Of a DNA stretch of 64,000 nucleotides, positions 29,558 through 36,965 are shown in pieces. Position numbers and translations under genes: made by a program. The DNA is from Alphaproteobacteria bacterium (GTDB lineage Bacteria; Myxococcota_A; UBA796; GCA-2862545), in NCBI GenBank assembly GCA_020632875.1, contig JACKET010000009.1, positions 62,001-126,000 on the forward strand. Reading direction: 5' to 3'. Each line of letters starts with the position of its first letter. The stretch's first letter is position 1. A model generated the notes under the pieces. That model did not search any database. It saw only the letters and a list, made by a program, of their open reading frames with translations, and was not told the origin of the DNA.

Positions 29558-30460
29558 ATGCAGTCCGACCCTCCCGAGACCAGCGAGCTCCAGGCCTTCG
29601 TCCGTGTGGTCGAGGGCGGCTCGGTCGCCACGGCTGCACGCGAGCTCGGCCTGCCCCGCGCCACGGTCAGCCGCCGGCTGGCACGCCTCGAAGAGCGCCT
29701 GGGCGCCCGGCTCCTCCACCGCACGACCCGCAAGCAGGGCCTCACCGACGCGGGCGACGAGCTCTACCGCCACGCGCGCATCATCCTGGCGGCCGTGTCC
29801 GAGGCCGAAGAGGCGCTGCGCCGGCACGACGACGTGCCGCGGGGCCTCGTCCGCGTCAGCCTGCCGCCACCCGACAGTCGCTTCCATGGCCTCCTGAGCA
29901 CGTTCCTCGAGCGCTGTCCCGAGGTCCAGGTCGAGGCCGAGTGGAGCTCGCGGTACGTCGATCTCGTGGCCGAGGGCTTCGACGTCGCCGTGAGGGCCGG
30001 CCACTCCCCGCTCGACGAGGGGCTGATCGCACGCCGGATCGGTGCGATGTGCACGGGGGCCTGGGCGAGCGAGGCGTACCTCGAGGCGCACGGGGTCCCG
30101 CGTGTGCCCGCCGACCTCGACCAACACACCTGCCTGCTCGGTTTCGCGCAGGGCGTGCGCCCGGTGACGCACTGGCCGCTGCGCGACGGGGGCCAGGTCC
30201 GCGTCCGCGGGCGCCTCGTCACCAACGACATCCACTCGATCGCCCACGCAGCGGGGCGGGGCCTCGGCATCGCGCTCCTGCCCGACATCTACGCGCGCTC
30301 CGTCGCGGACGGCCCGCTCGTGCAGGTGCTCGCCGACCACGTCGGTGCGGGCGGCCACCTGTCCATCGTCTACGCCGCGAAGGAGTTCATGCCGGCGGCC
30401 GTCCGCGCGTTCGTCGACCACGTCGTCGAAGCCGCCGCGGCCATGCCCGACCTCGGCTGA
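29558..30460 (+). CDS. LysR-family transcriptional regulator
   Basis: 300 residues from ATG 29558; ATG 29525 would give 311. The later start follows an AGGA sequence and gives the usual LysR N-terminus. The winged helix-turn-helix is SELQAFVRVVEGGSVATAAR, ELGLPRATVSRRLARLEE, LLHRTTRKQGLTDAG. The effector domain follows with the typical VRVSLPPPDSRFHG and GRGLGIALLPDIYAR. It resembles the subgroup that regulates a divergently transcribed enzyme or membrane gene, here DoxX. Its stop abuts the next minus-strand gene with no gap. Confidence 0.92.
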   Translation: MQSDPPETSELQAFVRVVEGGSVATAARELGLPRATVSRRLARLEERLGARLLHRTTRKQGLTDAGDELYRHARIILAAVSEAEEALRRHDDVPRGLVRVSLPPPDSRFHGLLSTFLERCPEVQVEAEWSSRYVDLVAEGFDVAVRAGHSPLDEGLIARRIGAMCTGAWASEAYLEAHGVPRVPADLDQHTCLLGFAQGVRPVTHWPLRDGGQVRVRGRLVTNDIHSIAHAAGRGLGIALLPDIYARSVADGPLVQVLADHVGAGGHLSIVYAAKEFMPAAVRAFVDHVVEAAAAMPDLG

Positions 30461-30637
30461 TCATCCCTCGCCCTGCTCGCGCACGTCCTGCAGCTTCAGC
30501 AGCTCCGTCCACAGCTCGGGCCGTCGCGAAGGGCAGTACGGATTCGCGCAGTGCTCGACCTCCCGGCGGTGGTGGTGGAAGCGGATGCAGCGCGCGTCGA
30601 GGGCGCGTTGCTCTGGAGTGTCCGGGCGATCCTCCAC
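30461..30637 (-). CDS. small Cys/His-rich protein
   Basis: 58 residues from GTG 30637, which has GGAGG five bases upstream; GTG 30676 is a weaker alternative. The core CIRFHHHRREVEHCANPYC groups three Cys and four His residues, which suggests a zinc- or metal-binding site. The tail ELWTELLKLQDVREQGEG looks helical. It abuts the LysR stop. It is divergent from the VOC gene, with an inverted repeat between them. No family recognised; it could be a small regulator. Confidence 0.5.
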   Translation of the reverse strand: MEDRPDTPEQRALDARCIRFHHHRREVEHCANPYCPSRRPELWTELLKLQDVREQGEG

Positions 30638-30658
30638 AGGCCCCTCCTGCCACCATGC

Positions 30659-30695
30659 TGTCAGCAGACCCGGCACATGAACAGGCCTGCTGACA
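30659..30695. promoter_or_regulatory. inverted repeat TGTCAGCAG / CTGCTGACA in a divergent region
   Basis: Perfect 9-bp arms (30659-30667 and 30687-30695) around a 19-base centre. A third half-site, CTGTCAGGAG, starts at 30701. It lies between the starts of the small Cys/His gene and the VOC gene. A TACATT hexamer (30719-30724) downstream could be the -10 of the VOC gene. The neighbouring WYL regulator is the natural candidate to bind here. Confidence 0.5.
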
Positions 30696-30765
30696 CGAGG
30701 CTGTCAGGAGGCCCTCCCTACATTGTCTCCACCCGGGCGCCACGTCCGGTCGAAGGAGGGCTCGC

Positions 30766-31119
30766 ATGAGCGGAGAAGTCGTGTGGTTCGAGGTGATGGG
30801 TCAGGATGCGAAGAAGCTCCACGCGTTCTACGGCACGCTGTTCGGCTGGGATCTGAAGCCCGCGCCGGGCGCGATGGAGTACGGCATGGTCGAGCGTCCC
30901 GCGGGCGGGATCCCGGGCGGCGTGGGCAAGGCGCCCGCCGGCACGGGGTGGACCACGTTCTACGTGTCCGTCGACGACCTCGACGCGTCGATCGCCCGGG
31001 CCACGGGCATGGGCGCCACGGTGGTCAGCCCGCCGGTGACCATGCCGGATGGCACGACCATCGCGCTGCTGCACGACCCCGAGGGGCACACCCTGGGGCT
31101 CGTGAAGACGGCGGCATAG
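30766..31119 (+). CDS. VOC (glyoxalase/bleomycin-resistance fold) protein
   Basis: 117 residues with AGGAGGG five bases before the ATG. The paired beta-alpha-beta-beta-beta modules are clear: MSGEVVWFEVMGQDAKKLHA, FYGTLFGWDLKP, then TTFYVSVDDLDASIARAT and HDPEGHTLGLV. VOC proteins bind metals or small molecules and act in detoxification or as dioxygenases. The WYL regulator follows in the same direction ten bases later, so the two are probably functionally linked. Confidence 0.88.
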   Translation: MSGEVVWFEVMGQDAKKLHAFYGTLFGWDLKPAPGAMEYGMVERPAGGIPGGVGKAPAGTGWTTFYVSVDDLDASIARATGMGATVVSPPVTMPDGTTIALLHDPEGHTLGLVKTAA

Positions 31120-31122
31120 ACT
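31117..31122 (+). promoter_or_regulatory. -10 hexamer TAGACT, seven bases before ATG 31130
   Basis: The hexamer overlaps the stop codon of the VOC gene and is followed by GGGGGCG and the ATG of the WYL regulator. It would give a leaderless transcript separate from the VOC transcript. Confidence 0.45.
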
Positions 31123-31129
31123 GGGGGCG

Positions 31130-31846
31130 ATGCGCCGTGCCGACCGCCTCTTCCAGCTCGTCCACCTCCTCCGGGGGCGGCGGCTCTCCACTGCCCAGTG
31201 GCTGGCCGACGAGCTGGGCGTGTCGACGCGCACGGTGTACCGCGACATCGCGGATCTGGTGCGCTCCGGCGTGCCGATCCGCGGTGAGGCCGGCGTCGGC
31301 TACGCGCTCGAGCACGGCTACGAGCTCCCGCCGTTGACGTTCAACCACGCCGAGATCGAAGCGCTCGTGTTGGGCGCGCGGATGGTCGAGGCGTGGGGCG
31401 ATCGCGAGCTGCGGGATGCGGCGCGCGCGGTCCTCGCGAAGGTCGACGCCGTGCTCCCCGCCACGCTGCGCGAGACGCTCGCCGCCACCGCGCTGTTCGC
31501 ACCCACGACGGGGCGCTGGTCCGTGCCGGACCACCTGGGCGACCTGCGGCGCGCGGTCACCGAGAGCCGGCCGGTGTGCTTCGGATACCTCAAGCCCGAC
31601 GGCACGCCGTCCGAGCGCCGCGTCGATCCGGTGGGGCTGCACTTCTGGGGCCGCACGTGGTCCCTGGCGGGATGGTGCCACCTGCGCCGCGACTGGCGGG
31701 GATTCCGCATCGACCGGATGTCCGACGTCGCCGTGCTCGAGGAGACGTTCGATCCGACCGAGCGGGGCGGGCTCGATGCGTACCTCGAGCACGTCCGGAA
31801 CGAGTCGGTCGAAGAGGGGTACGCGATGCCGCGGGGGCTGGGGTAG
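31130..31846 (+). CDS. YafY-type HTH-WYL transcriptional regulator
   Basis: 238 residues. The N-terminal winged HTH is typical of the family (MRRADRLFQLVHLLRGRRLS, then LGVSTRTVYRDIADLVRSGV). The WYL domain is in the C-terminal half (VCFGYLKPDGTPSERRVDPV, GLHFWGRTWSLAGWCHLRRD, FRIDRMSDVAVLEETF). Such regulators often respond to small ligands. Its neighbour is a VOC protein, and the inverted repeat at 30659-30695 may be its site. It converges on the vWA lipoprotein across a repeat island. Confidence 0.92.
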   Translation: MRRADRLFQLVHLLRGRRLSTAQWLADELGVSTRTVYRDIADLVRSGVPIRGEAGVGYALEHGYELPPLTFNHAEIEALVLGARMVEAWGDRELRDAARAVLAKVDAVLPATLRETLAATALFAPTTGRWSVPDHLGDLRRAVTESRPVCFGYLKPDGTPSERRVDPVGLHFWGRTWSLAGWCHLRRDWRGFRIDRMSDVAVLEETFDPTERGGLDAYLEHVRNESVEEGYAMPRGLG

Positions 31847-31865
31847 CCCGTCGCAGAGCCCTCGC

Positions 31866-31905
31866 GGAGCCGGGAGCCCGGAGCCCGGAGCCCGGAGCCT
31901 GGAGC
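31866..31905 (+). repeat. GGAGCCC-type heptamer tandem run
   Basis: Five to six units of GGAGCCC/CGGAGCC/TGGAGC. It is the reverse-complement family of the run at 32228-32262 and of the longer array at 36287-36349. Confidence 0.75.
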
Positions 31906-31950
31906 GATCGCGGCTTCCGACCGCGGAGATCCGGGCAGGAGCGGGATCCG

Positions 31951-31995
31951 GCCTCACGCAGATGACGCAGAAGAACGCAGATGACGCAGAAACCA
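31951..31995 (+). repeat. dispersed repeat, copy 4
   Basis: Matches copy 1 over GCCTCACGCAGATGACGCAG and the AAACCA end, with one central change (AAGAACG instead of AAGGACG). Confidence 0.85.
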
Positions 31996-32139
31996 TGGGA
32001 TCGGAGGGCCGTGCGCCGATCCTCCCCGGATGTCGGAGTTGGCCTCGGAAGGTGTACCGGCTCCACCTCACCAGAGCAGGCGAAGGTGGAGGACTCCGAA
32101 GATCGGGCCTCGAAACGGCCCGACCCGGGAGAGCATCCC

Positions 32140-32180
32140 TTCTGCGTCATCCGCGTCCATCTGCGTCATCTGCGTGATGC
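32140..32180 (-). repeat. dispersed repeat, copy 5 (inverted)
   Basis: Reverse complement of the family core with a few substitutions (TCCGCG and CCATCTG variants). It faces copy 4 across about 145 bases. Confidence 0.8.
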
Positions 32181-32227
32181 AGCGGCGGGCGGGCCCTCGA
32201 AACGCCCGCCCCGCCGAGCGCTTCGGG

Positions 32228-32262
32228 GCTCCATGCTCCAGGCTCCGGGCTCCCGGCTCCCG
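32228..32262 (-). repeat. inverted GGAGCCC-type heptamer run
   Basis: GGCTCC/GGCTCCC units in the opposite orientation to 31866-31905. It ends directly before the stop codon of the vWA lipoprotein gene. Confidence 0.65.
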
Positions 32263-32263
32263 G

Positions 32264-34240
32264 CTACGAGCACTGCATCCGGCCGCCGCGGATCAGGCAG
32301 CGCACGTCGGTCCCGGTCTCGGCGACGTCGATCGTCGTCGTCATCGGGACCGCGCCCTGCAGCGTGAGCTGGCAGCGGCCGGGCACCACGCTGAACCGCG
32401 CGACCGTATCGGCGGCCGAGAGGCCCTCGCTCTGCGTGTCGGACGCGCAGGACGCGGCGACCTCGGCGATCGGGATGTCGGAGTCGACCTTCACCTTGAG
32501 GTTCACCTTCGCCTTCGCGACGGGCGGGGTCCAGGTGCGGTCCCAGCTCGGGCAGACGCGGTTCACGAGGCCGTCGACGTAGGCGATCTCCGCGTCGCCC
32601 TCCACGCCCGACGTGCGGCGCGAGTACTCCGTCAGCGGCTCTCCACAGGCGTCGGCGCCCATGGACCGCGCGGTGAGCACGTCGGAGAAGGCCATCAGCG
32701 TGCGCGCCTTGCGGACGTTGTGCGGGTCGGCCTCGAGCATCTTGTCGACCGTGACGTGGAACGTGCGCTTCTCGGGCTCGCCGGTCATCGCGTCGCGCCA
32801 CTCGACCTCGAGCTTCACCTTGTCGGTCGGGACGAGGCCCTTCGGGTGGATCTTGAGGTCCTGGAGGAACACCTGGCTCGTGCCCGCGTAGTAGTGGATG
32901 GGCTGGATGTCCTCCTTCACGGTGCTCGCCTCTTCGCCGTAGAACCGCTCCAGCGCGAGGGACTCGGGCAGGTCGAGCTTGAAGCGCACGTCGTGGGCGA
33001 TGGTCTGGACGAGGCCGTCGAAGCCGTCGCCGAACACGCGGTCCACCACGGCCTCGGAGCCCAGGTAGACGTACGCGCCCTTGCCCTTCTCGGTGAGCTT
33101 GTTGAGCACGTCGTCGTTGAAGTCGCGCCCGACGCCGATGCCGGTGAGGCGGATGCCGTCGGACTCGACCTGCTTGCCGATCTCGCTGACGGTGTCGTGG
33201 TTGATGTCGCCGGTGTTGAGGAGCGCGTCCGTGATGGCCATGACGCGGCGGTTGCGGCGGTGCGTGTCGGCCTTGCGGGACGCGACGGCGTAGCCCTCCT
33301 TCAGGCCGAGGTTCATGTCGGTGCCGCCCTCGGGCTGCATCCGGCTGATCACGTCCTTCAGGACGGACATGTCGTCGCGGCCGACGACGAAGTTCTCGAG
33401 CGGCGTGCAGACCTTGTCGTCGAACAGGACGATGTCGATGCGGTCGCCCTTGTCGAGCTGGTCGGTCATCTTCGTGAGGCCGCGCTTCGTGTAGTCCATG
33501 CGGCCCTCGTCGGACATCGAGCAGCTGCGGTCGACGACCATCGTGAGATCGAGCGGCTGGCGCGGGGGATTCGCGCCCTGGACGGCGAAGGCCACGGCCA
33601 GGGAGTCGCCGTGCTGCTCGGCGCTCGCGGTGACCTCGAAGGTCTCGCCCTCTCCGGGGGTCTCGGTGTCGAACGAGAAGTAGTTGAGCAGCTCGTGCGG
33701 ACGGATCTGGTCGGTGCTCCAGCCGTACCCGTTCTGCACGGCCCACAGGACGCGCTGGGCGCTCGCGAGGCTCATGGAGTCGTCGTTCGACAGCCACGTC
33801 TCGCCGCCCCAGTCGAGGGCCTGCTGGCGCGGGGCCTGCTGGCGGGCGGGCTCCATGTCGGGAGCGGGCTCGGGCTCGTAGGGAGGCATGGTGACCGGCG
33901 CGCCGAAGCCGTCGTCGGCGGCGCCCATGTCGGCCTCCTCCATCGCGTAGTCCTTCTTGGACATGCTGGGCGCGCTCATGGCGGGCGGCGGAGCGGGGGG
34001 CGGCGAGGACGGGCGGGCGCGCGTGCCCTTCGCGGCGGGAGCGGCTGCGCCGGCGGACCCTGCGCCGTAGCCCCAGCCGGAGGACTTGCGCTTCGCCGAC
34101 TCTTCGATCCCGCCACCGAAGCAGCTCATGTCGACCTTCATCTGGCCGCTCGGCATCGGCGCGGCATCGGCGGGCGTGGAGAGCGTGTACGCGGCACAGC
34201 CGGAGAGCGCGAGGGCGACGACGAGGATGGAGCGATGCAT
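32264..34240 (-). CDS. YfbK-like von Willebrand factor A lipoprotein
   Basis: 658 residues. The lipobox is ALSGC. A Gly/Pro/Ala-rich linker (residues ~40-135) precedes the YfbK-type vWA N-terminal region (IRPHELLNYFSFDTE). The vWA domain has a MIDAS motif near residue 235, DRSCSMS (the DxSxS pattern), with TALVDKGDR-like packing and GGTDMNLGL. The C-terminal region (KARTLMAFSDVLTARSMGAD, then a beta-rich end with four Cys) is less clear. It would be an outer-membrane or periplasmic metal-ion-dependent adhesion protein. AGGAGG precedes the ATG. It is divergent from a lipoprotein gene at 34347. Confidence 0.9.
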   Translation of the reverse strand: MHRSILVVALALSGCAAYTLSTPADAAPMPSGQMKVDMSCFGGGIEESAKRKSSGWGYGAGSAGAAAPAAKGTRARPSSPPPAPPPAMSAPSMSKKDYAMEEADMGAADDGFGAPVTMPPYEPEPAPDMEPARQQAPRQQALDWGGETWLSNDDSMSLASAQRVLWAVQNGYGWSTDQIRPHELLNYFSFDTETPGEGETFEVTASAEQHGDSLAVAFAVQGANPPRQPLDLTMVVDRSCSMSDEGRMDYTKRGLTKMTDQLDKGDRIDIVLFDDKVCTPLENFVVGRDDMSVLKDVISRMQPEGGTDMNLGLKEGYAVASRKADTHRRNRRVMAITDALLNTGDINHDTVSEIGKQVESDGIRLTGIGVGRDFNDDVLNKLTEKGKGAYVYLGSEAVVDRVFGDGFDGLVQTIAHDVRFKLDLPESLALERFYGEEASTVKEDIQPIHYYAGTSQVFLQDLKIHPKGLVPTDKVKLEVEWRDAMTGEPEKRTFHVTVDKMLEADPHNVRKARTLMAFSDVLTARSMGADACGEPLTEYSRRTSGVEGDAEIAYVDGLVNRVCPSWDRTWTPPVAKAKVNLKVKVDSDIPIAEVAASCASDTQSEGLSAADTVARFSVVPGRCQLTLQGAVPMTTTIDVAETGTDVRCLIRGGRMQCS

Positions 34241-34318
34241 GTGGGGTGACCTCCTGACGACGGACGAACGCGAGCGCCGTGCGCAGCCTTACACACGTCG
34301 GGCGATCTTTTTCGCGGC

Positions 34319-34324
34319 TATGGT
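34319..34324 (+). promoter_or_regulatory. -10 hexamer TATGGT for the lipoprotein gene at 34347
   Basis: TATGGT is followed by a 22-base leader with GGAGG seven bases before the ATG. A T-run (GATCTTTTTC) lies just upstream. Confidence 0.35.
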
Positions 34325-34346
34325 GCGGACGCCTGGAGGCCCGAAG

Positions 34347-35345
34347 ATGCACGCCGCGCTCGCCCTGCTCCTGTTCGCCGGCTGTCCCGGAAAGGACAAG
34401 GACGACACCGACACGGACACGGACACCGACGCGACGGCCTTCGCGCCGCTGCTGCTCGACGCGGCGCCGGAGACCGGGGTGCTGCTGGGGGCCTGGTCCG
34501 ACGGGGCCACCGCGATCCTCGTGGGCGGCGACTACGCGGGCATCGGGCGGATCACGCGGTACGACGGCACGTCCTTCTGCGTCGAGGCCGACGAGGTACC
34601 GGGCGTCCTGTGGTGGGTGCACGGCCGGGGTCCCGGCGACTGGTACGCGGTCGGCGAGGACGGGATCATCGTCCACGAGCAGAACGGCACGCGCACGCGC
34701 GAGGACGTGCCCACGACGTCCACGCTGTTCGGCGTCTACGACGACGGCACCGACGTGTGGGCGGTCGGCGGCGACGTGCGCAACACGCAGGACGGCGAGA
34801 TCTGGCGCAAGCCCGCGGGCGGAGCCTGGGAGCTGTTCCAGGGCGAGATCGACGGGCTGATGCTCAAGACCTGGAACCACTGGTTCGTGGGCGACGGCAT
34901 CGCGTACTGGTGGGACGGCACGCAGCTCGTCGAGCGCCCGCCGCCGAACGACGTGAAGCTGTTCACGATCACCGGCGCCGGCGACCGGGTGTGGGCCGTG
35001 GGCGGCGAGATCGTGCCGACCCTGCTCGAGTGGGACGGCAGCGCCTGGGTGAATCACACGGTGTCCCCGTCCTGCGCCGGCGGGCAGGGGCTGAACGGCG
35101 TGTGGACCGACGGGACCGACGTGTACGTCGCGGGCCACAACGGGGCGGCGAGCGTCTACGACGGGACGGACTGGACGTGCGACGTGCCGCCCCTGACGAC
35201 CGCCCACTTCCACGCGGCGTGGAAGCACGGCGACGAGCACCTGTGGGTCGGCGGCAACCTGTTCTCGCCGACCGACAACACGGGCACGGTGGTCGTGCAT
35301 CCGGCCCGCGCGGACGGGCCGATGAGCGTCTCGGTCTGCGAATAG
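34347..35345 (+). CDS. Asp-linker lipoprotein with beta-propeller-like repeats
   Basis: 332-residue predicted lipoprotein from ATG 34347 (GGAGG upstream). The signal peptide ends LLFAGC; the mature N-terminus is an acidic spacer (PGKDKDDTDTDTDTDATA). The body contains repeating DGT/WAVGG/WDG units such as DDGTDVWAVGGDVRNTQDGE, YWWDGTQLVE, AGDRVWAVGG and EHLWVGGNLF, typical of a WD- or Kelch-like propeller, about six blades. It is probably surface-exposed. No specific family. Confidence 0.75.
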   Translation: MHAALALLLFAGCPGKDKDDTDTDTDTDATAFAPLLLDAAPETGVLLGAWSDGATAILVGGDYAGIGRITRYDGTSFCVEADEVPGVLWWVHGRGPGDWYAVGEDGIIVHEQNGTRTREDVPTTSTLFGVYDDGTDVWAVGGDVRNTQDGEIWRKPAGGAWELFQGEIDGLMLKTWNHWFVGDGIAYWWDGTQLVERPPPNDVKLFTITGAGDRVWAVGGEIVPTLLEWDGSAWVNHTVSPSCAGGQGLNGVWTDGTDVYVAGHNGAASVYDGTDWTCDVPPLTTAHFHAAWKHGDEHLWVGGNLFSPTDNTGTVVVHPARADGPMSVSVCE

Positions 35346-35388
35346 CCCGGCCTGCGGCCGGCGAGCTCCAGAGACCCCAAACGATCGA

Positions 35389-35427
35389 CCGATGTCTCTG
35401 TGGGGTCAGACCCCAGAGAGACATCGG
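35389..35427. repeat. palindrome with GGGGTCAGACCCC centre
   Basis: Nineteen-base arms with one mismatch and a single-base centre: CCGATGTCTCTG then TGGGGTC, A, GACCCCA, then the complement. It lies in the spacer after the propeller lipoprotein. It may act as a terminator or be a REP-like element; the same GATGTCTC arms return at 35513-35538. Confidence 0.75.
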
Positions 35428-35512
35428 TGTCGGGCCTTGGCTCGATAGTCCAGGAATGAGCGCATCTTCGTTCACGCGGCGCGTAGTCGGATGGCGGTCA
35501 TCGAGGCCGACG

Positions 35513-35538
35513 GATGTCTCCACGGGGTCAGAGACATC
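35513..35538. repeat. related palindrome GATGTCTC / GAGACATC
   Basis: Eight-base arms around CACGGGGTCA. It is a shortened relative of 35389-35427 and lies five bases before the TACGGT promoter hexamer of the 35555 gene. Confidence 0.6.
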
Positions 35539-35542
35539 GCGC

Positions 35543-35548
35543 TACGGT
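35543..35548 (+). promoter_or_regulatory. -10 hexamer TACGGT, six bases before ATG 35555
   Basis: TACGGT, GCACCA, ATG, with no Shine-Dalgarno. The leaderless spacing is the same as for 15911 and 55231. Confidence 0.45.
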
Positions 35549-35554
35549 GCACCA

Positions 35555-36268
35555 ATGCCGGTCTTCGCCACCGTGCTCACCGCGCTTGCCGGTGGGCCCT
35601 ACCTCCCGACCCGCGAGTTCCGAGGCTCGGGCTTCCCCGTGTCCACGGAGGAGGTCCCCCGACTCTGCGCGGACACGCCGTGGCGCGAATCGCCCGCCCC
35701 GGGCGCGCGGGAGGCGGTGGAAGCACGCGACCTCACGCGGATGGACCGCGTCACCGCGGCCTACGCCGCCTACGACGACTTCGAGGACACCCGTGGCCGC
35801 TACCGCGTCGAGCCGCTACCGTGGGGCGGGGCCCGCGTCGTGCCGGTCGCGATGAAGGACGCCAGCTGCAACTGGGTCCCCGCGGAGTCGCCGCTCGACC
35901 TCCCGATCCCCGTGAAGCGGGGCACCTGGTCCGCGCGCGATCTCATCGAGACCCTGAGCCAGGAGACCCGGGAGAAGCCGCTACCTCCGTCCTCGTCCAC
36001 CCAGGTCGTCTCGGTGTTCCCCCAGGGGATCGATGGGACGGCTCCCGTGACCATCGCGCGGGGAGACACGATCGCGGACGGGCTGCTGAAGCTCGGAACC
36101 GCGCTCCACGACAGCAACGGAGCCCGTCTCGAGTGGTCGCTCGTCTACGTGCCGGTCCTCCCTTTCGACGAGGCGATCGACGATCCGGGGCGGTGGCGCC
36201 TGGTCCTCTCCGCGTGGCTCCCTCCGGAGTCCCGCCCGCGAGCCCTCTCCCCGGAAACGGAGCCCTGA
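35555..36268 (+). CDS. exported protein of unknown function
   Basis: 237 residues. The short hydrophobic N-terminus MPVFATVLTALAGGPY may be a signal peptide. The body has no recognised domain; it contains two Cys (CADTPW and DASCNW) and many Pro/Trp residues. The C-terminus VLPFDEAIDDPGRWRLVLSA is well structured in appearance. It ends 82 bases before a convergent gene, with a heptamer array in between. Confidence 0.6.
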   Translation: MPVFATVLTALAGGPYLPTREFRGSGFPVSTEEVPRLCADTPWRESPAPGAREAVEARDLTRMDRVTAAYAAYDDFEDTRGRYRVEPLPWGGARVVPVAMKDASCNWVPAESPLDLPIPVKRGTWSARDLIETLSQETREKPLPPSSSTQVVSVFPQGIDGTAPVTIARGDTIADGLLKLGTALHDSNGARLEWSLVYVPVLPFDEAIDDPGRWRLVLSAWLPPESRPRALSPETEP

Positions 36269-36286
36269 GCCGATAGGCTCCAGCCT

Positions 36287-36349
36287 CTCCTGGCTCCTGG
36301 CTCCCGGCTCCTGGCTCCTGGCTCCTGGCTCCTGGCTCCTGGCTCCTGG
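36287..36349. repeat. 7-bp tandem repeat (CTCCTGG, nine units)
   Basis: Nine heptamers, eight CTCCTGG and one CTCCCGG, directly after the 35555 gene and one base before the stop of the convergent gene. Related degenerate runs are at 31866 and 32228. Confidence 0.9.
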
Positions 36350-36350
36350 C

Positions 36351-36965
36351 TCAGGAACCCTGGCGCATCAGCAGGAAGTAGCTGTTCAACGACTTCTCGC
36401 TGCCGAACATCGTCTTCCACGCGCTGCCGATCGTGATGCCCGGCGCCACCCGGCGCATGTAGTCGCGGGTGTTGTGGTACACGAAGTACTGCAGCCCGCT
36501 CCAGTTGGGCTTCACGGGCGGCCAGCCGTCGGGGAGCTCGCTGCGCTGGGGCTCGGGCGTCTGGTGGTAGTCGACGACCACGGCGCCGCGGGCGATCTCC
36601 TCGCCCTGGGCCTCGCGCAGCACGAAGTAGCCGGGGCCGATGAGCCCCTGCATCGACTGGTGGTTGTACCCGAAGATCGTTCCGTCGCCGGTGCGCGCCA
36701 TCGGCTTCTCGAACAGCCGGAACAGCGGCAGGCTGTTCTTGCCCGCGTGCCGCGTGGCCTTGCCCACCGGGCACTCCGGCGGGAGGAAGTCGTCGAGCGT
36801 GAGCGGGTCGGACGCCTCGGCCTTCAGGAACAGCGTGCGCTGGTCCTTCTTGTTCAGGCCGTCGATCGCCGCCCAGCGCTGCGCCGGCGGGAGATTCTCG
36901 AGATAGGCCGCGATCTCGCCGATCGTGCCGGGACCGTGGATGTGCGCCTTGAGATCCATCGTCAT
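36351..36965 (-). CDS. conserved-looking cytoplasmic protein, unknown
   Basis: 204 residues, ATG 36963-36965 in an ATGA overlap with the stop of the upstream hydrolase lipoprotein. The N-terminus GEIAAYLENLPPAQRWAAID looks helical; the middle is globular (FLPPECPVGKATRHAGKNSL, HQSMQGLIGPGYFVLRE) and the C-terminus has YFVYHNTRDYMRR. No signal peptide or span. No family recognised; the coupling suggests a role with the hydrolase. Confidence 0.75.
   Translation of the reverse strand: MTMDLKAHIHGPGTIGEIAAYLENLPPAQRWAAIDGLNKKDQRTLFLKAEASDPLTLDDFLPPECPVGKATRHAGKNSLPLFRLFEKPMARTGDGTIFGYNHQSMQGLIGPGYFVLREAQGEEIARGAVVVDYHQTPEPQRSELPDGWPPVKPNWSGLQYFVYHNTRDYMRRVAPGITIGSAWKTMFGSEKSLNSYFLLMRQGS

Larger units (their letters stand above)
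31847..32263. other. nested inverted-repeat island between convergent genes
   Basis: 417 bases with no credible gene. From outside in: a GGAGCCC-type heptamer run (31866-31905) facing an inverted run (32228-32262), then the dispersed ~45-bp repeat (31951-31995) facing an inverted copy (32140-32180), around about 145 bases of unique DNA. The arrangement is symmetrical at the level of families, not of exact sequence. Confidence 0.7.
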
